A DNA stretch of 64,000 nucleotides from Austwickia sp. TVS 96-490-7B. GTDB taxonomy: Bacteria; Actinomycetota; Actinomycetes; Actinomycetales; Dermatophilaceae. Both the position numbers and the translations under genes were made by a program. This document shows positions 1 through 8,893 of this stretch, piece after piece (positions within the stretch are counted from its first letter, which is position 1; each line of letters opens with the position of its first letter). Under the pieces are notes generated by a model, which did not search any database, had not been told where the DNA came from, and saw nothing but the letters and a program-made list of their open reading frames with translations. The DNA is taken from the NCBI RefSeq assembly GCF_019331795.1, contig NZ_JAHPZL010000003.1, positions 212,367 to 276,366 of the forward strand, in the 5' to 3' direction.

Positions 1-1109
1 TGAACTACAACACCGTCTGGTCGAGCATTTTTGAGCCAGTGCCGACATTTACATTCTTGGAGCGTTACGGCCGACTCTCCCCCACCGCCCACCGCCATGA
101 CCTGCCCTATCACATCGTCGGATCAGACCTGTCCGGAGTGGTGCTCCACACCGGCCCGGGAGTGCATCTGTGGCGTCCTGGCCAAGAATGCGTCGCGCAC
201 TGTCTGTCCGTGGAGTTGGAGCACCACGACGGCCACAACGACACCATGCTGGACCCGGAACAACGCATCTGGGGATTTGAAACCAACTTCGGCGGCCTCG
301 CCGAACTAGCCATCGTCAAAGCCAATCAGCTGATGCCCAAAGCGGCCCACCTGACCTGGGAAGAAGCAGCCTGCCCCGGACTAGTCAACTCCACCGCCTA
401 CCGGCAACTGATCTCCCGCAATGGCGCCGGAATGAAACTCGGCGACCGGGTCCTCATCTGGGGGGCCAGCGGTGGTTTAGGGTCGTACGCCACCCAGCTG
501 GCGCTCGCCGGTGGAGCCACCCCAATATGCGTGGTGTCGTCCCCAGAGAAGGCTGACTTATGCCGGTCAATGGGAGCTGAGTTAGTGCTGGACCGGCGCG
601 AACGGGACTACCGGTTCTGGGACGACTCCGGCACAGTCCAAAACCCCAAGGAATGGCGACGCCTGGGCGCCGACATCCGGGACCTGACCGGCGGACATGA
701 CGTCGACATTGTCTTTGAGCATCCTGGTCGGGAGACATTCGGTGCGTCGGTATTCGTCGCTCGTAAAGGCGGCACCATCGTCACCTGCGCGTCCACCTCC
801 GGATATCTCCACGAGTACGACAACCGGTATTTGTGGATGAACCTGAAACGGATCGTGTCCAGCCATTTCGCCAACTATCGGGAGGCCTGGCAGGCGAATG
901 CGTTGATCCAACGAGGCCTCATTCATCCGACGCTGAGCCAGACCTACCCGATGGATCAGGTCGGGCAAGCCGCATGGGATGTGCACCGCAACACGCACCA
1001 GGGGAAGGTCGGAGTGCTCTGCCTAGCCCCGCAGGAGGGGCTGGGGGTGACCGACCCGGAGACCAGGGACCGACACCTCGCAGCGCTCACCCGGTTTCGC
1101 AGCGCCTGA
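1..1109 (+). CDS. ccr: Crotonyl-CoA carboxylase/reductase, C-terminal part (5' end outside window)
   Basis: Reductive carboxylation of crotonyl-CoA to ethylmalonyl-CoA with NADPH and CO2, the signature step of the ethylmalonyl-CoA pathway; cytosolic. The reading frame is already open at base 3 (NYNTVWSSIFEPVPTF) and the start codon lies upstream, so about 368 residues are visible. Seen: the medium-chain dehydrogenase Rossmann segment WGASGGLGSYATQLA, the CCR-typical FEHPGRETF and STSGYLHEYDNRYLWM, the FE pair in WGFETNFGG, and the His in SSHFANYREAW. In characterised CCRs that Phe-Glu pair and His help form the CO2 pocket. Other pathway genes lie downstream (dehydrogenase at 2325-4115, mutase at 13581-15611). 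Confident: these motifs separate CCR from ordinary quinone reductases. Confidence 0.95.
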   Translation, partial: NYNTVWSSIFEPVPTFTFLERYGRLSPTAHRHDLPYHIVGSDLSGVVLHTGPGVHLWRPGQECVAHCLSVELEHHDGHNDTMLDPEQRIWGFETNFGGLAELAIVKANQLMPKAAHLTWEEAACPGLVNSTAYRQLISRNGAGMKLGDRVLIWGASGGLGSYATQLALAGGATPICVVSSPEKADLCRSMGAELVLDRRERDYRFWDDSGTVQNPKEWRRLGADIRDLTGGHDVDIVFEHPGRETFGASVFVARKGGTIVTCASTSGYLHEYDNRYLWMNLKRIVSSHFANYREAWQANALIQRGLIHPTLSQTYPMDQVGQAAWDVHRNTHQGKVGVLCLAPQEGLGVTDPETRDRHLAALTRFRSA

Positions 1110-1144
1110 CCTTGACCGCAGTCTGACTTTGGCCGCAGCCACCG

Positions 1145-1948
1145 TCATTCAGCGTCGGTGACGTCCGCACTCTCCATCGGCCCCAACCAGGTGGTCGGCA
1201 ACTCGCCGCCGCCGGGGCGCACCACGTCGACGATTTCTTGGAGCGCTCGCCGGACATAGCTTTCGCCGACCCACAGGTGCTTGCACCCATCGATGGGGAT
1301 GACTTTGGCCTGCGGGATCACGCTGAACCGTTCCACGGCTTCGCCGGGTTGGAGGAAGTCGTCATGTTCCGGCACTAACGCGATCACCGGACGTCCAGAT
1401 TCGGCCCACGATTCCAGGTCGCTGTCATGGCTGTAGCGCAACGGTGGGGAGAGCAGAATGGCGCCTTCTATCGAGGGGTCGTTGCCGTGCATCAGGGCGA
1501 GGTCGGTGCCGAAGCTCCACCCGACCAGCCAGCGGTGCGGCAAATCGTGGAACTCGGCGTACTCGATCGCGGCGGCGACGTCGTACCGCTCGCTTTGCGC
1601 GTAGTCGAATTCGCCTTCGCTGGTACCGCGCGCTGAAGAGGTGCCACGCGTGTTGAACCGCAAGACAGCGACATCGGCGAGCGCTGGCAGCCGGTACGAC
1701 GCCTTGCGGTAGACGTGGCTGTCCATGAATCCGCCGTGTGTGGGCAAGGGGTGCAGGGTGATGAGGGTCGCGACGGGGGGTTTGCCGATGGGAGTGGCGA
1801 GTTCACCGACGAGACGCAGTCCGTCGGCGGTGTGCAGTTCGATGTCTTCGCGGTGGGCGGGCAGGATGCTGTTGGCGCGGATGTCCCGGGGTGCGACTAC
1901 TCGCAGTGATCCGGTGGTGGGGTCGGTGGCACGGGGGACGGATGTCAT
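1145..1948 (-). CDS. Alpha/beta hydrolase (serine hydrolase of unknown substrate)
   Basis: About 267 residues with an alpha/beta-hydrolase fold: oxyanion region LITLHPLPTHGGFMDS, nucleophile elbow GWSFGTD (Ser), acid in VPEHDDFLQPG (Asp) and catalytic His in GCKHLWVGE. No signal peptide, so probably cytosolic. The chosen ATG at 1948 has a GAGAGGAG ribosome site about 6 bases upstream and overlaps the stop of the preceding small gene as ATGA, implying translational coupling; the frame stays open further upstream but that part encodes the small gene in another frame. The fold resembles the KANL/short-chain dienelactone-hydrolase-like proteins of actinobacteria. The substrate cannot be inferred. 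Confidence 0.8.
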   Translation of the reverse strand: MTSVPRATDPTTGSLRVVAPRDIRANSILPAHREDIELHTADGLRLVGELATPIGKPPVATLITLHPLPTHGGFMDSHVYRKASYRLPALADVAVLRFNTRGTSSARGTSEGEFDYAQSERYDVAAAIEYAEFHDLPHRWLVGWSFGTDLALMHGNDPSIEGAILLSPPLRYSHDSDLESWAESGRPVIALVPEHDDFLQPGEAVERFSVIPQAKVIPIDGCKHLWVGESYVRRALQEIVDVVRPGGGELPTTWLGPMESADVTDAE

Positions 1949-2244
1949 CTCCAAGCTCCTCTCGGCGGGCGGCGGCTGCGGTGGCGCCAGCAGGTGGTGT
2001 GCCAGTGTCGGCGGTCGCCCAGCCCGCCGACCCCGTCCGCGGGCCAGGCCACCACGTGGGGTACGGCGGCAGCCAGCGACTGTTGGCATCCTGGGCACAC
2101 GTAATGACGTGCGTCATTTCGGCCTGCGACGTGACGCACAAACCAGGTGCCGTCGGGATGTTCTTCGCGTCGTTCGACGCCGCCGACGGCACGGGAAAGG
2201 TCGAGTTCGCGTTCGTCGCGTCGTCGACGGTTGGCCCGAGGCAT
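1945..2244 (-). CDS. Small actinobacterial zinc-ribbon-like protein
   Basis: A 99-residue basic protein beginning MPRANRRRRDERELD. It has a CPGC pair, then PHVVAWPADG, then RRHWHTTCW, so two Cys followed by His/Cys ligands could hold one zinc ion. I recall this architecture (VCPGC, then HVVAWPAD, then RHWH..CW) as a conserved actinobacterial protein often labelled ATP/GTP-binding on weak grounds; its function is unknown. The stop overlaps the ATG of the hydrolase (ATGA), so the two form an operon. The start is a judgement: no clear ribosome site precedes the ATG at 2244, but the basic N-terminus matches the family as I remember it. Confidence 0.7.
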   Translation of the reverse strand: MPRANRRRRDERELDLSRAVGGVERREEHPDGTWFVRHVAGRNDARHYVCPGCQQSLAAAVPHVVAWPADGVGGLGDRRHWHTTCWRHRSRRPPRGAWR

Positions 2245-2324
2245 GAGGACATGATGGCAGGCCGGGGGTGAGGTCGGTGGGTGCTCTGAGGTGGATGGGA
2301 TGGGCAGCGGGTCGATGACCTGCG

Positions 2325-4115
2325 TCAACAGGGCGTAGACCGGAAGCCGTGACCGGTTTTGCGTCCGAGGTATCCCCCTTTGACCATGTGTTCGAGTAGG
2401 GGGGCGGGGCGGAGCCCGGGGTCGCGGTATTCGCGGTGCAGTTCCCGTTGGATGGCGAGGGATACGTCGAGGCCGACGACGTCCATGAGCGCGAATGGCC
2501 CCATGGGCAGGTGGCATCCGCTGGTCATGGCTTGGTCAATGTCGTCGATGGAGGCGTAATGCGCGGCGAGCATTTTGACGGCGTCGTTGAGATAGGGGAA
2601 GAGCAGGGCGTTGACGATAAAGCCGGCTCGGTCGGCGCAGTGCACGGGGTGTTTGCCGAGGCGGCGGGCGAGATCGGTGACGGTGTCTTGGACTTCGGGT
2701 GCGGTGGTGACAGCGCTGACCACCTCGACTAGGCGCATCACGGTGGCGGGGTTGAAGAAGTGCATTCCGATCACGTCGCCGGGGCGGCTGGTCGCGGCGG
2801 CGAGTGTGACCACGGGGAGGGAGGAGGTGGTGGTCGCGAGGATCGCTCCGGGGCGACAGATGGCGTCGAGCCGCCGGAAAATGTCGGTTTTGACGTGGAG
2901 GTCTTCGGCGACGGCTTCGACCACGAGATCCACCTGGTGAAGCTCGGTCAGGTCGATGGTGGTGGTGCAGTGGGACAGGGTGTCCGCATGGTGTGCCGGG
3001 GTGATTTTGCCTTTGGCCAGGGCTCGGTCGAGGCTGGCTGTGAGGCGGCTCAGGGCGCGGTCGGCTGTGTCAGGGGTGCGGGCGACCAGGGTGGTGGCGT
3101 GACCGGCGCGGGCGAAGATCTCAGCGATACCGACGGCCATGATGCCGCTGCCGATGACGGCGACCCGGTGGATGGGGCGGGTGTGGCCGGTGGTGTCGAG
3201 GGAGGGGGAAGGCGCGATGTCTTCGGGTACGACGACGCCAAAGCCTGGCCGGTCGTAGCGGTAGAACCCGTGACCGGATTTACGTCCGAGCCGTCCGGCG
3301 GAAATCATCTGGGCCCACAGTGGCGCCGGAGCGTGTCTACGGTCTCCGCCTTGGGCATACATCTCCTCTAAGACCGCACGGCAGGTGTCCAGACCGACGA
3401 GGTCGGCTAGGGCGAGCGGCCCCAGAGGGTAGCCGCAGCCGAGTTGCATCGCCGCATCAATGTCTTCCCTGGTGGCGTACTTGTTTTCGTACATTGTCAC
3501 GGCGTGGTTGAGGTAGCCCATCAGTAGGGCATTGGCGATGAATCCGGCTGTGTCACCGACCACGATGGGATGTTTGCCGAGCCGGCAGGCCAGGGTGGTG
3601 ATGTCAGAGATGAGAGCGGGTGGGGTGACGACGGTGCCGACGACTTCGACGAGTTCTTGCACCGGGACCGGGTTGAAGAAGTGCATCCCCATGACGCGGT
3701 GAGGGGCGGCGGTGGACATGGCCAGGTCGGTGACAGAGAGCGCTGAGGAACTGGTCGCCAAGATGGCCTCAGGGCGGACGATCCCGTCGAGTTCGGCAAA
3801 CAGGGCCCGTTTGAGGTCGATGTTTTCGGGGACGGCTTCGATGACCAGGTCGGCGGCTGCGACGCGAGACAAGTCGAGGGTGCCCGTGATCCGGGACAGC
3901 AGAGCGTCGCGGGCCGGTTCGGTGAGTTTGCCTTTGGTCACCGCGTTGCGGGTGGATTCCTCCAGGAAGGCGTGGGCCCGGGCCAGGCTGGGCTGGTCGA
4001 CCTCGACGGCGATGACGTTGAGGCCACTGCGAGCGAGGACTTCGGCCAATCCGGCGCCCATGGTTCCGACGCCGATGACCCCGACTGTGCCGATGTGCCG
4101 ACCGTTGTCAGTCAT
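2325..4115 (-). CDS. Tandem-domain 3-hydroxyacyl-CoA (3-hydroxybutyryl-CoA) dehydrogenase
   Basis: 596 residues made of two fused copies of a 3-hydroxyacyl-CoA dehydrogenase. Copy 1 (about 1-290) has the nucleotide loop GVGTMG (15-20), MHFFNP with catalytic-type His145, and SGRLGRKSGHGFY. Copy 2 (about 314-596) has GSGIMA (322-327), MHFFNP with His452, and GGYLGRKTGHGF. The expected reaction is interconversion of acetoacetyl-CoA and 3-hydroxybutyryl-CoA, feeding crotonyl-CoA to Ccr. Two-domain enzymes of about 590 residues are usual in actinobacteria. Oddity: copy 2 has Ala where the third glycine of the loop is expected and Arg346 where copy 1 has an acidic residue at the end of strand 2, so its cofactor preference may differ. 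Confidence 0.9.
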   Translation of the reverse strand: MTDNGRHIGTVGVIGVGTMGAGLAEVLARSGLNVIAVEVDQPSLARAHAFLEESTRNAVTKGKLTEPARDALLSRITGTLDLSRVAAADLVIEAVPENIDLKRALFAELDGIVRPEAILATSSSALSVTDLAMSTAAPHRVMGMHFFNPVPVQELVEVVGTVVTPPALISDITTLACRLGKHPIVVGDTAGFIANALLMGYLNHAVTMYENKYATREDIDAAMQLGCGYPLGPLALADLVGLDTCRAVLEEMYAQGGDRRHAPAPLWAQMISAGRLGRKSGHGFYRYDRPGFGVVVPEDIAPSPSLDTTGHTRPIHRVAVIGSGIMAVGIAEIFARAGHATTLVARTPDTADRALSRLTASLDRALAKGKITPAHHADTLSHCTTTIDLTELHQVDLVVEAVAEDLHVKTDIFRRLDAICRPGAILATTTSSLPVVTLAAATSRPGDVIGMHFFNPATVMRLVEVVSAVTTAPEVQDTVTDLARRLGKHPVHCADRAGFIVNALLFPYLNDAVKMLAAHYASIDDIDQAMTSGCHLPMGPFALMDVVGLDVSLAIQRELHREYRDPGLRPAPLLEHMVKGGYLGRKTGHGFRSTPC

Positions 4116-4231
4116 GGGGTGAGTCTGGCAGCGAGGGTGCCTCGACGGTGGGGTGGTGGTGGGCGACTCCGGTCACATCTGTGGGCCTTGAGGATGCCGG
4201 GCAGTGGCCATGGGTATGAGACAGTGACCGC

Positions 4232-4936
4232 GTGCGTGTGGTGATCGCGAAATGCAGTGTCGACTATTCCGGCCGGTTGTCGGCCCATCTGCCGTTGGCG
4301 ACCAGGTTGTTGCTGGTCAAAGCGGACGGGTCGGTGTTGATCCACAGTGATGGGGGGTCGTATAAACCGTTGAACTGGATGTCTCCGCCGTGCGCGATGG
4401 CTGAGGTGGCTCCGGAAGAGCACGAACGGGCCGCCGGGGTGGAGACGGTGTGGGCGGTGCGGCACGCGAAGACCGGAGACGCCTTGCGCATCTGTTTGTA
4501 CGACGTACACCACGATTCCCGACACGACTTGGGCGTGGACCCCGGGTTGGTCAAGGACGGGGTGGAAGCCCATCTGCAGGCTTTGCTGGCCGAGCACATC
4601 ACCACCCTCGGTGCGGGATATCAGCTGGTACGACGGGAATACATGACTGCGATCGGACCGGTGGACATCCTCGCCCGGGATGCGTCTGGACGTAGTGTCG
4701 CGGTGGAGATCAAACGCCGTGGGGAGATCGACGGCGTGGAGCAGTTGACTCGCTATCTGGAGTTGATGAATCGGGATCCTCACTTGATTGCGGCTGGCCC
4801 GGTGCAGGGGGTTTTCGCAGCCCAAGAGATTAAGCCGCAGGCCAGGACGTTGGCGACTGACCGTGGGATTCGCTGTCTCACGTTGGACTATGACGCGTTG
4901 AAGGGGATCGACGACCGGGAGTCTCGACTGTTCTGA
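4232..4936 (+). CDS. nucS: NucS/EndoMS mismatch-specific endonuclease
   Basis: 234 residues, GTG start giving [16 protein letters not shown], the usual NucS N-terminus. It cuts both strands at mismatches in the non-canonical mismatch repair of actinobacteria and many archaea, which usually lack MutS/MutL. Seen: the N-terminal DNA-binding half with [11 protein letters not shown], and the RecB-like nuclease half with [28 protein letters not shown] and a conserved Glu/Lys pair. The protein ends in SRLF, compatible with the C-terminal sliding-clamp-binding tail reported for NucS. Full length for the family. It is divergent from the dehydrogenase gene and 55 bases from the next gene. Confidence 0.95.
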   Translation: MRVVIAKCSVDYSGRLSAHLPLATRLLLVKADGSVLIHSDGGSYKPLNWMSPPCAMAEVAPEEHERAAGVETVWAVRHAKTGDALRICLYDVHHDSRHDLGVDPGLVKDGVEAHLQALLAEHITTLGAGYQLVRREYMTAIGPVDILARDASGRSVAVEIKRRGEIDGVEQLTRYLELMNRDPHLIAAGPVQGVFAAQEIKPQARTLATDRGIRCLTLDYDALKGIDDRESRLF

Positions 4937-4991
4937 GCTGACGGGGCGCACTTCCCCCGTGCGGGGTTCCCCTCCCCCTATGGTGGTGGGC

Positions 4992-5912
4992 ATGGCTTTC
5001 CCTGCCCTGGCCGGTCGGTTCGGCGTCGAGGGGCGGACGAGGGTTGCGGCTCGTCGGTCCGCTCAGGCTGCTGCTGATCTGGCTTGCCCGATGTTGTATC
5101 CGCGCGCCCCGGTCATTCCGACGTACTGGTGGGAGGGACACACCAACTTCGGCGACCAACTCACTCCGGTGTTGTTGCGGGGTTTGGGGGTGATTGCCAC
5201 GCATCGCCCGGTGGAGCAGGCCAGCGTCATCGGGGTTGGTTCGTTGATTCAGCAGCTCCCCTCAGACTTCGAGGGCCTGTTATGGGGGACGGGCTTGATT
5301 GTGGATATCCCGGTAGATCTCCCTGGGGTGCGTGGGGTGGGAGTGCGCGGGGAGTTGACTCGCAGCCGGATCAGTTGCCCGGGGATGCCAGTCAGTGGCG
5401 ATCCTGGCTTGTTGACCCGGCTGTTGTTTCGTCCTGTACGGCGCCGGTACGACGTGGGAGTGGTGGTGCATTACACCCATGCCGAAGACGCACGCCTCGC
5501 GGAGATGCTGCAGCACACCCCGGGCAGCCTGCGGATCGATGTGACTCGTCGCCCATGGTCGGTGGCGCGGGACATCGCATCTTGTCGGCGGATTGTGACG
5601 ACCTCGTTGCACGGGTTGATCTTGGCTGACGCTTTTGGGATCCCCGCGGTGTGGATTCGGATGCCGCAAGGTTTGTACGGCGGTGACTTCAAGTTCCGCG
5701 ATCACGAAACGGTGGCCCGACCTTCTCAGGAGCGCGGTCACGACCTGGATCAGGTCGAGTCCTTAGCGCACGCACAAGCACTGGCGGTAACAGCGGATGA
5801 GAAGGCTGTGGATGAAGCATGCGAACGGATCCGTCGTTCGGTGGAAACACTGGTAGATGCGGCTGCGACGCCGCCCAGCAGTCCGTGGCGGTTCCCCGCC
5901 TGGCGGACCTGA
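4992..5912 (+). CDS. Polysaccharide pyruvyl transferase family protein
   Basis: About 306 residues. Family features: WWEGHTNFGDQLTPVLLRGLG near the N-terminus, VIGVGSLIQQ, LLWGTGLI, VRGELTRSRI, SGDPGLL and TTSLHGLILADAFGIPAVW. These are the GDxLTP and SLHG landmarks of the pyruvyltransferase superfamily, which usually transfers pyruvate from phosphoenolpyruvate to a sugar of an exopolysaccharide or cell-wall polymer. The start is uncertain: ATG at 4992 was chosen over 4959 and 4980 because the upstream codons are not family-like and a weak GGTGG lies just before it. It follows nucS and precedes the gamma-glutamyltransferase-like gene by 12 bases, so those two are probably co-transcribed. The acceptor is unknown. 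Confidence 0.8.
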   Translation: MAFPALAGRFGVEGRTRVAARRSAQAAADLACPMLYPRAPVIPTYWWEGHTNFGDQLTPVLLRGLGVIATHRPVEQASVIGVGSLIQQLPSDFEGLLWGTGLIVDIPVDLPGVRGVGVRGELTRSRISCPGMPVSGDPGLLTRLLFRPVRRRYDVGVVVHYTHAEDARLAEMLQHTPGSLRIDVTRRPWSVARDIASCRRIVTTSLHGLILADAFGIPAVWIRMPQGLYGGDFKFRDHETVARPSQERGHDLDQVESLAHAQALAVTADEKAVDEACERIRRSVETLVDAAATPPSSPWRFPAWRT

Positions 5913-5924
5913 CGGGGCCCTGGA

Positions 5925-7481
5925 ATGTCAGTGACCACAGTCGCAGTGGCGGCTCCAGGAAGTGATGCGGTGGCTGCGGCAGCAGCAGTGGTCGACCTCG
6001 GCGGCAACGCGGTCGACGCGGCAGTGGCCGCGATGGTGGTGGCGACCTGCACCGAACCGGGCATCGTCTCCCCGATGGGCGGAGCTTTTGTCAATGTGTG
6101 GCCGCCGGGCGGCGACGCTGTCGTCATCGACGGCAACTGTGAGATGCCAGGGCGCGGCCGATCACGGTGGCAGCGCGGCGACGGCACGCGCGCCGTGTCC
6201 ATGGATTACAGCGGCGGCATCACCGTGTGGGGTGGGGCTGGTTCGGTCGCCACTCCTGGAATGTTCCTGGCGTTGTCTCAGGCCGCCCAGCAGTGGGGAG
6301 TCGTACCGTGGGCTGAGTTGATGGCACCGGCGGCCCATGTGGTACGGCGGGGATACCGATTAGGCGCGACATCGGCGTACTACTTGGGGTTTGCCGTGCA
6401 GGAGCTCTTCGCTGAGGATCCAGACTTGGTGTCATTCCTGGCGCAGGCCGGTGATCCACCCACGGCAGGTTGCCTCCTGCGTGACCCTGATCTGGCGGAG
6501 GCTTTAGATCGCGTGGGCCGGGAGGGCGCACAAGACCTCTATACCGGCGAATTGGGTACGGCGCTGGCCCAGGTCGTCCAGGACGGTGGCGGTCTGCTGG
6601 GGCGAGAGGATCTGGCGGCGTACCGGACGGTGACGCGACCTGCATTGTCGTCCCAGTTGGGCCGCTGGGACCTGGCAGTCAATCCAGCACCATCGGTGGG
6701 GGGTCCGGTATTGACGGCAATGGTGCGGCTCTTACAGCGGCGTCATCAAGAGCATGGTGTCGTCGATGCCGCAGATCTCGTGGACATTCAACGTCAGGTA
6801 TTGGCATATCGACGCCGCCGGGTCGACGTCGCGGAGGACTTGGAACGAGCTGGTCGAGAACTCCTCGACATGATTGACGCTGCTGGGGGTAGCGGGAATC
6901 TGGTGCTCTCCAGTTCGCCAGACACGGTGCACGTCTCCACGGTCGATGCGACGGGTTTGGCCTGTGCGATCACCGCATCCGCTGGCTATGGCGCCGGAGT
7001 GACAGTGCCAGGCACCGGTCTGGCGCTGAACAACGCACTCGGTGAGCCAGAGTTGAATCGTCGAGGGATGCATGCGCTGCCGGCGGGGACTCGGCTGGCC
7101 TCCAATATGGCTCCGACAACGGCTCGACGCGATGATGGCACCGTCCTGGCGATCGGATCGCCAGGGGCCGACCGGATCACGACGGCGCTGTTCCAGGTAT
7201 TGAGTGGGGTGTGCCTCGACGAGTTGCCCGTGCAGGCAGCGGTGGACCGACCCCGCCTGCACGTGCATGTGGATGAGGCTGGCGCCCAGTTAGTGCGCTA
7301 CGAACGCTGCCCTGAGCTCGCAGAGACAGTGCGGGGGTTGACCATCCCGACAGAGGACTTAGATCCGTTGACAATGTATTTCGGCGGGGTTGGCGCGGCT
7401 TTGTGCCGCCCGGACGGGACTGTCACCGCAGCGGGAGATCCTCGACGTGCCGCCGCGACCGGGGTGCGATCCCGCGGTTGA
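5925..7481 (+). CDS. Gamma-glutamyltransferase-like Ntn-hydrolase
   Basis: 518 residues resembling the gamma-glutamyltranspeptidase family: GGNAVDAAVAAMVVATCTEP and GIVSPMGGAFVNVW at the N-terminus, the self-processing region SPDTVHVSTVDATG in which the Thr aligns with the catalytic Thr starting the small subunit, and GTGLALNNALGEPE plus LASNMAPT downstream. Such enzymes cleave or transfer gamma-glutamyl groups, or act as acylases. No obvious signal peptide is seen, which is unusual for a secreted transpeptidase, so a cytosolic amidase-like role is possible. It begins 12 bases after the pyruvyltransferase-like gene. Confidence 0.8.
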   Translation: MSVTTVAVAAPGSDAVAAAAAVVDLGGNAVDAAVAAMVVATCTEPGIVSPMGGAFVNVWPPGGDAVVIDGNCEMPGRGRSRWQRGDGTRAVSMDYSGGITVWGGAGSVATPGMFLALSQAAQQWGVVPWAELMAPAAHVVRRGYRLGATSAYYLGFAVQELFAEDPDLVSFLAQAGDPPTAGCLLRDPDLAEALDRVGREGAQDLYTGELGTALAQVVQDGGGLLGREDLAAYRTVTRPALSSQLGRWDLAVNPAPSVGGPVLTAMVRLLQRRHQEHGVVDAADLVDIQRQVLAYRRRRVDVAEDLERAGRELLDMIDAAGGSGNLVLSSSPDTVHVSTVDATGLACAITASAGYGAGVTVPGTGLALNNALGEPELNRRGMHALPAGTRLASNMAPTTARRDDGTVLAIGSPGADRITTALFQVLSGVCLDELPVQAAVDRPRLHVHVDEAGAQLVRYERCPELAETVRGLTIPTEDLDPLTMYFGGVGAALCRPDGTVTAAGDPRRAAATGVRSRG

Positions 7482-7663
7482 CCCCGGCAGAAGGTCAACA
7501 CGCTGTCCTGCGCGATGGGGCTGTTGTATCTCAGCAAGGTCACTGTTCATCCCGACGTCGTGGCTCTCGTAGGACGAGCTGGCTAGGGTGCCAACACCGG
7601 TGGAGGCCACGGCATCTGGTGACGTCGTCGGGGGGTCGGCCCCACCAAGACGAGGGAGTGCCC

Positions 7664-8893
7664 ATGCCATATCGGATGTCGTGCCGTCGTGTGTCCGTCC
7701 TGGCCGTGTTGGTGTTGTGTCCTTTCCCAGTGGCAACCGCCCATTCCTTACCTACCGCGGCCTCACCCTGCCCAGCGGCGGCCCCCTCCTGCAGTGAGGT
7801 GATCCACGGCCGTGATCTGGCGTATCGGGTGGTGCCGCTGCCCGAGCCTGCTCTCCCGCCTAGCCATTCGTTCGGCAGCGATGTCTCCGAATCGGGGACG
7901 TTGCTCGTGAGTACCAAGCTGGTGACACCGGTCCCACCGGAAGGCGAGCCACCCCCACCAGACGGATCAACGGTGTATTTAGCCGATCCAGGACACGGCG
8001 TCACATCGCTGCCTATTGAGACCACTGATTGTTACGCCGGAGCGACGCTGTCATCGTGGAAGGGGTTGTCCTTCTCAGCGGACGGGTCAATTGTCGGAAC
8101 GTCGGATTGCACCAACGGCGAGTCGGTCGCCGCGATCCGCGATCAAGTGGTGGCTTGGCCCACTCCGACATCAATGCCGCGGGTGCTCTTTTATACTTCC
8201 CCGAAGTTCATGTCCCACGAGAATGTCGTTGCCAACAGCCGGGGACAGGTGATGCATGTGGATCTGCAACAGTTCACCTATCCCTACGCCACTCAGGTGC
8301 GGGTCGATGAGACCACTTCCCGAGAGATTGGCGGCCCTGATGCCGCAGTGGATGTGTATGGGACCGACCTCGCCGATGACGGCACCGTCGTCGGCGTGTC
8401 CTGGGAGCGGGACCCGGCCATGCTGCGGTGGCCACATCAGAACGCCGTACAGAAACCGTTTGTGACGGACAGAGACGGCACGGCCTTACGAGAACTGAAA
8501 TTGCCGACCGGGATGACTCCTCCGGCAGTGACGAAACCCCCGGCAACAGTGAAAGTGTCCCCTGATGGCCGATGGATTTTAGGGGCTTTCGGGTCGACGA
8601 CGGTGGCCTGGGATGGGGCGCGACGTCCGCGGCTGCTCTCCACCACAGCTGGCATCGCCCCAGTAGAGCTGTTGAAGAACAATCGGGCCCTGGTGAACTC
8701 GGTATGGGGGCCAGCGATTTTGGCATCGCGGGTCGTTCACCCCATCACCGTCAAGGGACTCCCCGAGGGGGCCCGGCTGGAATCAGTCGCGCACATCAAT
8801 TCAGCGAAATGCATCGCGGCGACTTTGCTGCTCGCTGACGGCCGACACCACGCCGCTTTACTGGAGCCCATCGACCGGCTACCTGAGCGCTGA
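7664..8893 (+). CDS. Secreted hypothetical protein, propeller-like
   Basis: 409 residues, not assigned to a named family. The ATG at 7664 is preceded by CGAGGGAG with 5-base spacing; the same frame stays open further upstream but overlaps the previous gene. N-terminal signal peptide: basic MPYRMSCRR, a hydrophobic stretch, then an Ala-rich exit near residue 27-40. The mature part shows repeated blade-like phrases of the pattern x-S-x-D/S-G-x-x-V/L-G (LSFSADGSIVGTS, GTDLADDGTVVGVSW, VKVSPDGRWILGAF), suggesting a beta-propeller such as HAF or WD-like repeats. Two Cys pairs occur in the N-terminal part. It lies downstream of the gamma-glutamyltransferase-like gene with a 182-base gap that could hold its own promoter. 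Confidence 0.6.
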   Translation: MPYRMSCRRVSVLAVLVLCPFPVATAHSLPTAASPCPAAAPSCSEVIHGRDLAYRVVPLPEPALPPSHSFGSDVSESGTLLVSTKLVTPVPPEGEPPPPDGSTVYLADPGHGVTSLPIETTDCYAGATLSSWKGLSFSADGSIVGTSDCTNGESVAAIRDQVVAWPTPTSMPRVLFYTSPKFMSHENVVANSRGQVMHVDLQQFTYPYATQVRVDETTSREIGGPDAAVDVYGTDLADDGTVVGVSWERDPAMLRWPHQNAVQKPFVTDRDGTALRELKLPTGMTPPAVTKPPATVKVSPDGRWILGAFGSTTVAWDGARRPRLLSTTAGIAPVELLKNNRALVNSVWGPAILASRVVHPITVKGLPEGARLESVAHINSAKCIAATLLLADGRHHAALLEPIDRLPER

